Under the pieces are notes generated by a model. That model was not told the origin of the DNA, made no database searches, and saw only the letters and a list, made by a program, of their open reading frames with translations. From Ephemerocybe angulata (Eukaryota > Basidiomycota > Agaricomycetes > Agaricales > Psathyrellaceae), in the NCBI GenBank assembly GCA_013368325.1, contig JAACJK010000167.1, forward strand, positions 1 to 64,000: DNA of 64,000 nt. The letters are read 5' to 3'. This document shows positions 45,526 through 56,610 of this stretch, piece by piece (the first letter of the stretch is position 1; each line of letters begins with the position of its first letter). The translations under genes and the position numbers were made by a program.

Positions 45526-46447
45526 CGCTGTCGACAACGTGGATCTGTTGTTTTCGTTCCTTCGTTCGTGTCTTGCTTAACGCGTTTTCGGAATCCGGAT
45601 GCCTGGTTCGCCCTTTCTCCTTCTTCATTCGCAATGCTTCATCTACACCGACCTTATATTGTACACCACCGTTCTCTCGTCTGGGACGCGACATGATCTA
45701 ATGAATCCGCACCTGGTTGGCTTGCTCGTCCCTTTCCTCATCGAACTTTCTCGTCGATTGGGTCGCTCGCTCGCCCGCTATCGCTGCACCGCAACCTACT
45801 ACAACCAACTTCCATTCGCCCCACGACTTCGACGCCCGCCCTTCATTTGTTTGAATTGGCGGAAATGTGATAGACATACATGTACGGAACCAAGAAACGC
45901 CCACGACCCTTCTTCTCCGCCCGCGATGGGCACGTTCAACGCTCATCGCTCACTCGCCGTGCAATGAATCTCATCCATGCATTGGCATGGATGGGCTCTT
46001 TCACCCATCCCTACGACGCGGGATACATGGAACCTCCTTTTCCTTCATACAACCAACCGACATCTAGACCACCCCCATGCCACCTAGACCAACGAACCTT
46101 CCCGCGAAACGAATGCTTAATGCTGTTCCTCCTCATCCCGCTTCTTCCCCCTTTCCCTTCACATTCTCCATTGACCACGTACTTATTCCTTCATCATTGG
46201 TCCATACGTCCTTGCATAGACTGTTGGTATACTTGTGGAACTTTTCTATTCTTACTTATTGGTATGATATGTATAATGACAAGACTCCTCTGGATTGCAC
46301 AACGAATCTGCTTTGGTTCTGATGTTTTCGAGGTATACAGGATTCAAGCACTATTTCATTCTCGTCCTTGCTCCTCGTCTGATACAAATTGGCCATATTT
46401 CGTAGTAAGGGGTCCCTGAGCACTGAGTAGCAGATTCAAGTTCGGAT
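45526..46447. other. Intergenic between convergent genes
   Basis: C/T-rich sequence, probably 3' UTRs of LCB2 and the SUZ-domain gene. No supported gene. Confidence 0.45.
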
Positions 46448-47267
46448 TTATCGCGAACTGTCTTCGGGCGACGCAGGTTGCGCCTGGGGCTTTGGTTTCC
46501 GCCTCGCAAACCCCTTCGCAGGAGCCTGCGCCTGCGCCCCTCCTCCCACCTCCCCGCTCGGCCCTCTCGGCTCCCTCGCGACCTTCACCTGCGCTGAATT
46601 CAAATTCGAATCCTCCTTCAAGTTCGCTCCGGGGGACTTGGGCTTGCTCGAAGCGCCGGCACCGAATATGCGCTCGCGGGCCTCGTTGTACCGCGACTGG
46701 CGCTCCTCGATCGAGCCGAGGGCGTTGGCTGCGTCGGCGGAGGGGGAGGAGGGGAGTGTGGAGGGGGAGGAGGAGGAGGGGCGTTTGAGGATCTTCATCT
46801 TGGGGAGCTGGTCGAAGACGCCTTGGGGCGGGATGTGCGCTGCGGGGGCGGGGAGGGAGGCGTTGCGCGAGAGGATGACGTCGGGCATTGGGTGGTGCGC
46901 TTTCGTGTTTCTGTTTTCGTTTCATTTGAAGGGGGTGGTAATGGTATGGGTTGGTTAGATGATGGGATGAGGTGGGAGGTGGGTGGGGGTACTAAACGTA
47001 CGCATCTTCCCAGATCTGTTTGTTGCGCTCTTCGGTGGGGGCTTCGTCTTCGGAGGAGGGGTCGTCGTCTTCCCAGTCGTCTTTTATGGGCGACGAGGCG
47101 GGCTTGGGGGGGCGCGAGGGGACACCACCTGTCTGGCAGTCGTCTGGAACCGTCAGTCAATCGCGGAAACGGGTGCAGGATGGGGAGAGGGCACGGACGG
47201 TTGTGGTTGGGGTGCGAGCTTCCTCGTCGTCCCAGAATCCTGCGGGCCCTCGTGTTGAGCTTGCCAT
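46448..47267 (-). CDS. SUZ-domain protein (SZRD1-like)
   Basis: Minus strand. Exon 1 at 47267 begins MASSTRGPAGFWDDEE. Exon 2 reads DDCQTGGVPSRPPKPASSPI, then KDDWEDDDPSSEDEAPTEER, ending IWEDA at a GTACGT donor. Exon 3 continues HHPMPDVILSRNASLPAPAA, then LPKMKILKRPSSS, an Ala/Ser spacer, and ERQSRYNEARERIFG. MKILKRP followed by ..Y.EAR.RI.G is the SUZ signature seen in human SZRD1. The end PRGPSGEV...AKGFARRK matches the SUZ-C motif (GP.G..GF..RR). SUZ domains bind RNA. The first splice is uncertain: the best-phased donor is GTGCCC. Divergent from the dipeptidase, with 153 bases between the start codons. Confidence 0.75.
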
Positions 47268-47420
47268 CGTGGGGTGCGCCCTCGACGCGGTACCAGAGCA
47301 AGAGGCGCACTGACCCTATCCCAGCAATTGGCAGCGTGCGATCTTATCTTATCTCAGCAGGCGCAGCAGCAGCTGGCCCATCTGGGCTCCCTGGGCGATC
47401 TCTCTCTGATATTGACGACC
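47268..47420. promoter_or_regulatory. Short bidirectional promoter region
   Basis: 153 bases separate the ATGs of the minus-strand SUZ gene and the plus-strand dipeptidase, so their promoters must overlap. The sequence includes gatcttatcttatctcagc (overlapping GATA-type TTATC words) around 47341-47360. No TATA box is evident. Confidence 0.4.
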
Positions 47421-49214
47421 ATGGCAGCCCCTACCGAATTCCTCACGTATATTGACAGCAAGGCCGATGCGTTCATCCAGCGCCTGGCGGATGCCGTCGC
47501 GATCCAGTCTGTCAGCGGCGACGCGAAGCGCCGCGGCGAGGTCGTGCGGATGGCGCACTGGCTGGACGGGCAGCTGAAGGCGCTCGGGGTGGAGACGAAG
47601 CTTGTGGATTTGGGGAAGCATGTTATGGATGGTGTTGAGCTCGATCTGCCCCCCGCGATCTTGGGCAGCATTGGGAACGATCCCAAGAAGAAGACGGTGC
47701 TCATTTACGGGCACTTTGATGTTCAGCCTGTATGTTTTGCTTTGATTTCATGGGTGCTGTGGTACTCATTCGCTCTGTTTACAGGCTAACAAGTCGGATG
47801 GATGGGACACGGAGCCGTTTGAGCTTGTGATTAAGGAGAATGGGCAGTTGGTTGGACGAGGATCGTCCGATGACAAGGGCCCTATCCTTGGCTGGCTCAA
47901 CGTCTTGGAGTACCACCGCGATAACCAGAAGCCGCTCCCTGTCAACATCAAGTTCTGCTTCGAGGGTATGGAGGAGTCGGGAAGCGAGGGATTGGACGAG
48001 CTTGTCGAGAAGGAGTCCAAGGCCGGAGGGTACTTTGAGGGCGTCGACTGTGTTTGCATTGTGCGTGACTGATCCCTCATCGCCGATTTGCTTTACTCAT
48101 ACAGCTGCAGTCCGATAACTACTGGCTGAATGACAGGACCCCCGTGCTCACCTATGGTCTCCGTGGGTTGACCTACTTCAAGGTTACTGTCTCGGGTCCT
48201 GGTCGCGATCTGCACTCTGGTGTCTTTGGAAGGACCGTCCACGAACCTATGACCGATCTTATCCATCTCATGGGTAGACTGGTTGATCAGCAAGGAAACA
48301 TCCTCGTGCCCGGTGTTGACGAGATGGTCCCTCCCGCCGACGATGAGGAAAAGTGAGTGTTTACACCTTTCAGCGGCGGCCTTCGTTAACCCACTTCCTG
48401 CAGGGCGATCTACGAAGCCTTGGACTACAGCATCAGCGACGTCGAGTCGGCTGCTGGAGGCCAGATTTCCTTGACCTCGAACAAGGTCGACCTCCTCATG
48501 GGCCGCATGCGTAACCCCAGTCTGTCGCTGCACGGTATCGAGGGCGCGTTCAGCGAGCCCGGCGCTAAGACCGTCATCCCAGCCAAGGTCTCCGGCAAAT
48601 TCAGCATCCGGTGAGTTACCGTTCCCCAACCAGGCCTCCGTACAGTGGAGCCGACGGTTGCGATGGATGTATTACTGACTGGGCGCCTCGCCCTGGAACA
48701 GATTGGTGCCCCCTCAGACCCCCGAGGCCGTCAATCCGCTCGTCATCGAGTACCTGAAGTCCGAGTTTGCGAAGCTCAATACGAAGAACAAGCTGGAGAT
48801 CGAGGGTCTGCATGGCGGGAAGCCGTGGGTGGCTGACCACAAGCACTGGAACTTTGAGGCTGCGAAGCGGGCGACGAGGAGCGTGTACAAGCAGGAGCCA
48901 GACTTGACCCGGGAGGGAGGCTCGATCCCAGTGACCCTTACCTTCGCCGAGTCGTTGGGTGTGAATGTGCTGCTTCTGCCGATGGGCAGAGGGGATGATG
49001 GTGCTCAGTAAGTGTCGATGCAGGGTTAACGGGCTCGGCTAGGAGCTGACGTCTGTCTGTCTTTCAGCTCGACGAATGAGAAGCTCGACAGGTCGAATTT
49101 CATCGAGGGCGTGAGTGATATCTTGACGTGAGATGGGCGTATCTGACCACAATTTGAATTCAGAGCAAGTTACTCGGGAGCTACCTGTACGAGCTGGCGG
49201 CGATCTCAAAGTAA
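47421..49214 (+). CDS. Cytosolic non-specific dipeptidase, M20 family (CNDP2/Dug1-like)
   Basis: Start MAAPTEFLTYIDSKADAFIQ. Seven exons separated by short introns, about 480 residues. Metal-site motifs in order: LIYGHFDVQP (His and catalytic Asp), GRGSSDDKGPILGW (bridging Asp), FCFEGMEESGSEGLDEL (general-base Glu and metal Glu), GPGRDLHSGVFGRTVHEP in the dimerisation lid, and STNEKLDRSNFIEG near the C-terminus. It ends YELAAISK. The family cleaves Cys-Gly and other dipeptides with Mn/Zn; yeast Dug1 acts in glutathione breakdown. All motifs are intact. Confidence 0.92.
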
Positions 49215-49635
49215 GGCGAAGAGGAACATACGGACAAACGTGTAAATTAGCGAGATGAAGTGTGCTTGGCGCGCCAAGGCCCAGTTGGCGAGGGCCTGGC
49301 GAAATATACGAGACAAGAGAATGTGTTTGTTCAGATATATGGGGGGTATATTGTGCGAGATAGACATGGATGACAGCATTCTTGGAATCTGGCACCCCGG
49401 CAGAAGCAGGAAGCGGGCAAGAAACCCCTAAACGGGCTAGATTGTCGTATTTTATCGCGTGGGACGAAAAAGTCGCGCGCTAATTTATTGTAGTGATTTG
49501 TGATGAATTTAAAACTCGTTCAACATTTTCTGACCTCATCTTTAGTCCTGTCTTGTTAGCCAGCGACCTTCATCCCCAACCACCACATACCCCCTCCCCG
49601 TCGTCGTCCTCGACATCCAGCTCCGTTAGACTACA
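49215..49635. other. Spacer and UGD promoter
   Basis: No supported gene; the 3' UTR of the dipeptidase followed by C-rich sequence just before the UGD start. Confidence 0.4.
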
Positions 49636-51436
49636 ATGGCCCCCGTTAAAGTTACCAAGATCTGCTGCAGTACGTGTTCCCCATCGCCCTGATCACCGTG
49701 CAAGCCATTCTAACGCGTCGCCACGTTGCAGTCGGTGCTGGATATGTAGGCAAGTCGATTCTATGTTGAGCGGGGACGAGAGCGTGCTTCTGACCATCGC
49801 CACCTCCAGGCGGACCGACGTGCGCCGTTATCGCCCTCAAGTGCCCCCACATCACCGTCACCATCGTGGACCTGAACCAGGCCCGTGTCGATGCCTGGAA
49901 CAGCCCCGACTTCAAGCTCCCCATCTACGAGCCCGGCCTCGAGGAGGTCGTGCGGGAGGCCCGCGGGCGCAACCTGTTCTTCTCGACTGATGTCGATAAG
50001 GGCATCCTGGAGGCCGACCTTATCTTCGTCAGCGTCAATACGCCGACCAAGAAGAGCGGTGTCGGTGCTGGCTTCGCTGCTGACCTCAAGTGAGTGTTCC
50101 TTCCTCCCCGCCGACACCTCCGCAGCCAACTGTTTTTCCGCCCTGATGAAATTGTAACTGACGCCCTCGTTATCATAGCTACGTCGAGCTCGCTACCCGC
50201 CGAATCGCCCAGGTCGCTACGTCGTCCAAGATTGTCGTTGAGAAGTCGACAGTGCCATGCCGGACTGCCGAGTCTATGCGCACGATCCTCGAGGCCAACT
50301 CCAAGCCCAACTGCCACTTTGATATCCTTTCCAACCCCGAGTTCCTTGCCGAGGGAACCGCCATAACCGACTTATTCGCCCCCGATCGTGTCCTCATTGG
50401 ATCGCTCCAGACCCCTGAGGGTATCTCAGCATGTGCGTCCTTGACTGAAGTGTATGCCAACTGGGTTCCGTAAGTTCAATCCTCCCCTCAAATGATGAGA
50501 ATCGCCTTTGTTAACTTTCGCCTTCAGCAAAGACCGTATCCTCAATGTCGGCCTCTGGTCCTCTGAGCTCTCCAAGCTCGCTGCCAACGCCATGCTCGCC
50601 CAGCGTATCTCCTCCATCAACGCGCTGTCCGCTATCTGTGAGGCTACCGGTGCCAACATTGACGAGGTGGCGCACGCCATTGGCTACGACACCCGTATTG
50701 GGCCCAAGTTCCTCAAGGCTAGCGTCGGTTTCGGTGGCTCTTGCTTCCAGAAGGATATCCTCAACCTTGTGTACCTGAGCGAGAGCTTGCATCTCCCTGA
50801 GGTTGCTGCGTACTGGCGCCAGGTCGTCGAGATGAACGAGCACCAGAAGCGCCGATTCTCCAAGCGCGTTGTGGACACCATGTTCAACACTATCACTGGC
50901 AAGGTTAGTCTGGGGGACGTCGATGATTGGGAATGTATAGAGCTAATGACAACTTGTTTAGCGTATCGCTGTCCTCGGGTTTGCATTCAAGGCTGATACC
51001 GGCGACACTCGCGAGTCCGCTGCTATCACGCTTATCCGCGACTTCCAGTCGGAGAAGGCGTACGTCAACGTCTACGACCCACAGGTTGTCGAGGAGCAGA
51101 TTTGGACCGATCTCGCGGAAGCTAGCCCCCTTGTTCCTGAGGAACAGAGTAAGTCTTCGCCATCATTTCTCATGCCGCGCCTTATTCTGACTGTGCTCTC
51201 TTCTTTGTGTTTCAGTCAAGAAGCAGGTCCGGATTTGCAAGTCCGCCATGGAGGCGTGCAGGGATGCGGAGGCTGTCGTCATTGCGACGGAGTGGAAGGA
51301 GTTTAACGAGATTAACTGGGAGGAGGTGTACCAGAGCATGAACAAGCCTGCGTTCGTGTTCGATGGACGTCTCCTTGTCGACGCTGAGAAGCTCCGGAAC
51401 ATTGGATTCAAGGTCGTCACCATCGGAAGGCCTTGA
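49636..51436 (+). CDS. UGD1: UDP-glucose 6-dehydrogenase
   Basis: Exon 1 is 34 bases ([11 protein letters not shown]). The second intron (49750-49809) starts with GC (g/gcaagt) and ends CAG. The joined N-terminus [20 protein letters not shown] is the NAD-binding Rossmann GxGYVG. Further motifs: [42 protein letters not shown] (catalytic Glu), [20 protein letters not shown] (catalytic Lys), [16 protein letters not shown] (nucleophilic Cys), [19 protein letters not shown] and VFDGRLL. About 465 residues, complete. It oxidises UDP-glucose to UDP-glucuronate in the cytosol, supplying UDP-xylose and glucuronate for capsule, wall or glycan synthesis. Confidence 0.96.
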
Positions 51437-51836
51437 ATGGTCTCCTTTTACCCCACGCGCCGCGCCGCGCCGTCCTCTCCTCTCCTCTTATCTGTGCCTT
51501 GTCTTTAATCGACGGGCAGTCTGTTTGTGATCGACTTGGACATTTTATATCTTACATACCCCCCACCCTGGCCTTGGAAATACAGGACTCTTTCTCGTTG
51601 TTTTCGTTAGTTGGAGGAACCGACAAGTGTTGTATATGATAAAAGATTAGTAGAGACATGAGAATGCATATAGCACTAGACCTGGACGAGGTGGCATTGA
51701 AGGATAGACATGGAGTTGACGCGAAGCGCTTGTGAATTGCGGTGTGAAAAAGATGCGGCGCCTTTGGCTGGGATTGAGCGCTTAAACGCGTGTTACCTAA
51801 GCGATCATCTCTTCCTCCTGTACCACGACCACCACG
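51437..51836. other. Spacer
   Basis: 3' UTR of UGD and promoter of the following gene; nothing else seen. Confidence 0.4.
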
Positions 51837-52866
51837 ATGAACTTGTCCAAGTCTGTCCATAGGCTGCCTGCGCCGGCGAAGATTGCAGGTCCAGGGCTAA
51901 ACAACCTGCCAAAAAGTCCTCGACCGCGCGGAGTCATCGTACGTTGTCGCCCATACCGACTGACTGACTGACTGACTGGCCAACCTACACGGACCTGCAG
52001 TTCAGAGGACAGACGCCCGGAAACGCGACGAAGCTCATCGCGCCGCATGTGAACACGGCTGTACTTGACCCGGGGCACCCCGCGGTGCGCGCCGGGGGTC
52101 GGGATATGAAGGGGCAGTATGTGAAGTGGGAGGCGCCTGGGGGCGCGTGGAGGGTTGTGGCTGGGCCGAAGGCGTTTTTGGGCCCGCCGGAGACGAGGGT
52201 TGAGCCTGGGTTTGGGAGTGGGGTTATGTGGGGGCGGTGGGAGGGACGGGCGAGGGGTACTGGTGTAAGTGAGGGTGGGGGTGGGAGTGTGGAGGGGAGG
52301 GAGAGGGAGGAGGGTGGAGAGGACTTGGGGGAATTGGAGGGTGCGATGGGGCGGTATGTGAAGAGGAGGAGGGAGGTTGTGGGGAAGGGTGTGCCGATGA
52401 GTTTGCAGTTTGCGACGGCGAAGGCGAAGATGGGGGGGAAGCCTTTCTATGCGTCGACGGTGAAGAAGCGGGTGAGGGCTGCTGTGAGTATGGTTGTGAA
52501 CCAGGGCGCGAGGGTTGTGCGGGAGGGGGAGGGGGAGAAGGTTGTGTTTGATTTGGAGGAGGTGAGGGGGATGGTGGATGTTGGGTGGGTTATGCGAGGT
52601 GCGTTTGTTCGTTGGTTGTTTTTTGGGGGGTGGGTGTTGACTGTTACGTAGATTGGACGTATGTGGTGTTTCCGACGATGAGGTTGTATAGGATGCCGTA
52701 TACGGAGCTCATACCGGATATTAGAGCTGCGTTGAGTTATGTGCGCAAGGAGGCTTTGAAGATTGAGGAGAGCTGGACGCGTCCGCCAAAGCAGAGTCCA
52801 CGGCAGACGTCACCGGGCGCTAAAAAAGCGAAGCCTCAGCGGAGACCGCCGCCAGCTAGACCGTAG
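51837..52866 (+). CDS. Putative RNase P protein (RnpA)-like, possibly mitochondrial
   Basis: Exon 1 (51837-51938) encodes MNLSKSVHRLPAPAKIAGPG then LNNLPKSPRPRGVI, a basic leader compatible with mitochondrial import. Its intron (GTACGT...TGCAG) contains a GACT tetranucleotide run. Exon 2 continues FRGQTPGNATKLIAPHVNTA. A second intron (about 52598-52650) splits the C-terminal part. The stretch MSLQFATAKAKMGGKPFYAS then TVKKRVRAAV resembles the RnpA core (VSKK.G.AV.RNRVKRR.REA). DWTYVVFPTMRLYRMPYTEL then IPDIRAALSYV resembles the DYVVIARP....F.EL...L block that follows it in RnpA. A G-rich, acidic low-complexity insert separates leader and core. This is by-eye similarity only; ribosomal-type or unrelated proteins remain possible. 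Confidence 0.5.
51957..51978. repeat. (GACT)5 microsatellite within an intron
   Basis: Five consecutive gact units in intron 1 of the RnpA-like gene. Confidence 0.9.
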
Positions 52867-53071
52867 AAATAGAACTCTCTTGCATTTATATAACCGGTTT
52901 AAGATGGTTTAGAGGGCCCCGTGAGCATTGTACGTTCCGAGATTGACTGGGAAGCGCTTGTATATCCAGGTTACAGGTACGCTGGTCCCGTGTGGGGTAT
53001 GAGGCGAGCATCACCGGACCATCAGAGTCCGGAGTAGCCGGAGCTGCGACCCCGCCTTGTGATTGTGAGCA

Positions 53072-53078
53072 ATATAAG
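53072..53078 (+). promoter_or_regulatory. TATA-like element upstream of the MaoC gene
   Basis: atataag about 55-60 bases before the ATG at 53131, following a gattgtgagcaat stretch. Position fits a core promoter. Confidence 0.35.
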
Positions 53079-53130
53079 AAGCCCCTTTCTCTACGACCAC
53101 CAAGTACCTCCCCACATATACATACACACC

Positions 53131-54323
53131 ATGGCTGATATTGCGAAAGTCGTTGGCGCCACGCTCCCTGACAAGCCTGTGAGTGGCTGAACCAGCTCCC
53201 TACCTACTACGAGTATTGTCTGACATAGTTCTTCGCCCCAGGTTGCCTGGAACAAGCGCGACCTCTTGACCTACGCTGTCGGTGTCGGAGCTAAGAACGA
53301 CGAGTTCCCTTTCATCTACGAGCTCGGTGCGCCCTCAATCACCTAACCAAAGTCTACTCTGGCTTACTTATGCTTATGGAACCGATGCTGCAGACCCCAA
53401 CTTCGCAGCCCTCCCCACATACCCCGTCGTCCTCGCGCTCAAGGGTGCGGACCAGGACGTGAACCTCTTCTCTGAGCGCCTGAAGGGCCGCCCGGTCGAG
53501 GGCATGCCCAATCTCGACCCTAACCGCGTTGTACACGCGACGCAGTCGGTGGAGATCATCAAGCCTCTGCCGTTGGTTAGTGGAGAGGGGTGGACCTGGA
53601 AGAGCCGGTACACCGGCGTCGTTGAGAACAGTGCGTATATGGTCTCTCGGATGCTTGGTATATGTGTATTAATGGTTCTTTTTGAATGCAGAGAGCGGCC
53701 TCATCTTGACTGCTGAGAACCTCCTCGTTGACCCCAAAGGCGAAGTCTACGCCAAGCTTTACGTACGTCCACCCTTCAAGAACCCACCCCGCAAGCACTT
53801 ACTTACATTCCACTCCTTCCTCTCCTAGTCCTCCTCCTTCAACCTCGGCGCCAAAGCCACAGGCGAGAAGTTCTCCAAGTTCATCGCCGGGCCCCCACAG
53901 GGCAAGCCCATCCCCAAGGACCGCAAGCCCGACTACGTCGTCACCGACCAGACGACCCCAGAGCAAGCCCTCATCTTCCGCCTCAGCGGCGACTACAACC
54001 CCCTGCACATCGACCCGCGCATCGGGAAGGCCGCGGGCTTCGGGGGCGTCATCCTCCATGGCTTGTCGACGTTCGGCTTTGCCGGGCGCGCGGTGCTCAA
54101 GACCGTGGGGGGCGGGGACCCCGCGTCGGTGAGGTACTTTGGGGTGAGGTTTACGGCGCCTGTGAAGCCGGGCGATGCGCTTGAGACGAGCATTTGGGAG
54201 GTGGGGAAGGGCCCGAATGGGAGTACGGAGGTTGCGTTTGAGACGAAGAATTTGACGACGGGGAAGGTTGTGCTTGGGAGCGGGTTGGCGTATGTTGTGA
54301 AGAAGCAGGGTGCTAAGTTGTAA
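53131..54323 (+). CDS. Peroxisomal MaoC-like enoyl-CoA hydratase (hydratase 2)
   Basis: Start MADIAKVVGATLPDKP, then exons with WNKRDLLTYAVGVGAKNDEF, DPNFAALPTYPVVLALKGAD (N-terminal hot-dog half), NKSGLILTAENLLVDPKGEV and a final long exon. The hydratase-2 motif LSGDYNPLHIDPRIGKAAGF carries the catalytic Asp and His, followed by GGVILHGLSTFGFAGRAV. The protein ends KKQGAKL; AKL is a good peroxisomal targeting signal 1. About 310 residues, matching a single hydratase module rather than the fungal multifunctional Fox2 protein. Expected reaction: reversible hydration of trans-2-enoyl-CoA to (3R)-hydroxyacyl-CoA in peroxisomal beta-oxidation. Confidence 0.92.
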
Positions 54324-54505
54324 TTGTTGTTTTATCTTACTCGTTTGCCTTCAGGGCTCGTTACCTCCCAACGGGAAGGCCTGGTGTTAGACGTAGTTGT
54401 GTGCGAGATAGAACGCCATTGGATTGAAGGTAAGAGGCGAAGATGCAAGAAATAACGATAAAGAAACCCGAATCTAATGATGGGCTCCGGGAACCCGAAA
54501 CGGAG

Positions 54506-54772
54506 CTAGTTAAAGGCGGCCATTTCATCTCCTTCCTCCTCTTTCACCTGCCCAAGGTCCATCCCACCACCTACAATTACAACTTCTTCAGCTTCACCCG
54601 CGCCGGTGGCCGAGTTGGGGTCGTTGAGGAATGGGTCATCAACCCGCCCCAGCTGTCCAAAAAGGCTTCAACTCATACTGGTACACAAGACTCTTGTCTC
54701 GGCGCTTGGAATGGGCATTGATAAAGTTGTCATCCTTGAGTAGCTCGTCGTATAGCCAGCGGTTGTTGTTTG
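54506..54772 (-). pseudogene. Gene remnant with a one-base break
   Basis: On the minus strand NNNRWLYDELLKDDNFINAH, then SKRRDKSLVYQYELKPF, reads cleanly until a T5 run (A-run 54659-54663 on the plus strand). The natural continuation GQLGRVDDPFLNDPNSATGA ... EEEGDEMAAFN* lies in the next frame, so a T4 run would restore one reading. No upstream exon is seen before the neighbouring CorA-like relic. It looks like the C-terminal tail of an unknown protein. Confidence 0.35.
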
Positions 54773-54821
54773 GTTAACTATGGACAGTAGTATATGCCAG
54801 TGTATTCTACTTCCCAGTAAT

Positions 54822-56610
54822 TCAAGTCTCCCAGTAAGCACTCTCTACGTCCGTAGTGACTAAATTGGCTCTTCCGCGAATGTATTTATCCATGTAAAGC
54901 TTCCCTGGCCATGTAAGGCGGATCCAGAATGATGAATTATTGTCGAAAAGGTATCCACTTTGAGCAACAATCACCCATACAGTGAAGACAGTGAAAGGCA
55001 ATGGTCTCGGTCAAAATTCTTCTGAGTCATGAATGGCGTAGGTGCACTCCGTAGAAAGTGGATGGACTTTACAAAGTCATCTAGGAGTGATGCATAGCGC
55101 TGATGGTGAGCACGCATTATATGAAGCTCTCGGGCCAGCGGCATACGCGCCTTTGACATGAACACATCCTCCTTCATTGGAAACATTGTATCAGCTAGAT
55201 GTACGAGTATAGACAATTTAAAGGACGCACCAAGTAGAGGATGTGGTCGTAAAGTGATTCAAGGGCTTCATCCCAGCTATACACCACATGCCAGATGAGG
55301 CATAGCAGAACCAGGGTAGGGTCTGGCGATGTTCGAAAGATCTTTTTCCAGTGAGCGGACTGACTAGCAAAACGCACCCTCCCATGCAGGAAGGGAGCGG
55401 TGGTGGTAGGGATACTAAGAGAGGGATGGTACGATATGAGGGTGCTACCTTTGATGTTGCGGACGAGGTGAACGGATAGCAAGTCGAGGGCCAGAACCGT
55501 CGAAACTGTTGGGTCCACTATCAGTAAATACGAAAGGGTGGATTGAAATACAGGAGGTACTGGAGTATATGAGGAACGGTGCCTCTGTATCATTCCTTTG
55601 CGAGCCTAACAGGGTCCCGCTCTTGGCAGCCATTGAACGGAAATCTGTGTCTTCCACGACCGTTGCACGCCGTGTGAATTCAGTCTCGCTCATAGCCTTG
55701 ATGAACGGCAGGGTAATGGTGACATCTGTGTCAATGGTCGAGTCATGGTTATAATGGATCTAAAACCATGAGGTTGTGAATGGGCGCACGATCACCAGCG
55801 TCTTCCCAGATGTCTTCTTGAAACCGAGACGGAATCCAGTTCAGCGACGATGAAAAGAAGAAGGGCTCGATCTTAGACCTATCACATTCAGGATATGAAC
55901 ACAGTTAGAATAGTATGTGTTGCAATAGACGTACTTGGCACCGAGCATCTGCAACACGGGCCCCGACATGTGCTCCACGAATAGCGCCCTTAGGGTCACA
56001 TTCGTTGGGCGCTTAAATTTAACTCGTCAATTAGGGCCCCAGAATGCTGTGCCAGAAAGATTGAATGGTGGGCAGACGCAGACCAGGGCAACAGAGTCAA
56101 GGGTTCGGTCACACACCTGGGTCAGGTCATTGATGATTGCTCTCCAGCTCTCCCCATCGTGCCCCTCAAGTGCCGGCAACGGCCCTGCATCGCTAAACTG
56201 CCCAGAAGTTGTATCCATGTCACACCTATGTATGGTGCAGGCCGTCGCACTATCATAGATGTGTATAGCGTCCCATATTTTGCTTCTCATGACTTGGAGC
56301 TTCGTCCAGTTCGGAAATTGCGAATGTGGGCAGCCGGCCCAGCATTCACAGTCTATGTGGGAACACGGTTGTGGAACAAGTGCCAAAGTCTTGTCGAGTT
56401 GTACTTGATCGACCACTGTCGGAAAGGGTTGCCGACAAATCAATCAATGGAGGGCCATCAATGCCAACCCTCATTGGACGTACCGTCCCCGGTGTCCAGC
56501 CATGGCCACGGTGCAGACGGGTTTGCATGTCGATGGGAGGGCCGGATACGATGGGGTTCCAACTTGATGGGTTCCAGTCCATGTCCTAAGTGATCGACAA
56601 CGTTACTCAT
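54822..56610 (-). pseudogene. CorA-like paralogue, internally deleted
   Basis: Start at 56610 (MSNVVDHLGHGLEPIKLEPH, then RIRPSHRHANPSAPWPWLD), with later exons matching the two downstream copies: CWAGCPHSQFPNWTKLQVMR, NWIPSRF, DLLSVHLVRNIKGSTLISYH, FASQSAHWKKIFRTSPDPTL and ARELHIMRAHHQRYASLLDD. After PFMTQKNFDRDH (about 55005) the sequence jumps, out of frame, straight to PFTVFTVWVIVAQSGYLF, the second membrane helix, then WIRLTWPGKLYMDKYIRGR. The segment that in the paralogues encodes the coiled coil, first membrane helix and the GMN motif is missing. Without it no ion-conducting CorA pore can form. The copy is best called a pseudogene. Confidence 0.7.

Noticed and set aside
45028..45537. 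Minus-strand 169-codon frame
   Set aside because: Antisense to the C-terminal exon of LCB2.
46823..47455. 210-codon plus-strand frame
   Set aside because: Antisense to the SUZ-domain gene and runs into the dipeptidase leader; low-complexity Arg/Gly composition.
54443..54721. 92-codon plus-strand frame
   Set aside because: The minus-strand reading over the same bases is more protein-like and ends in a typical acidic tail.
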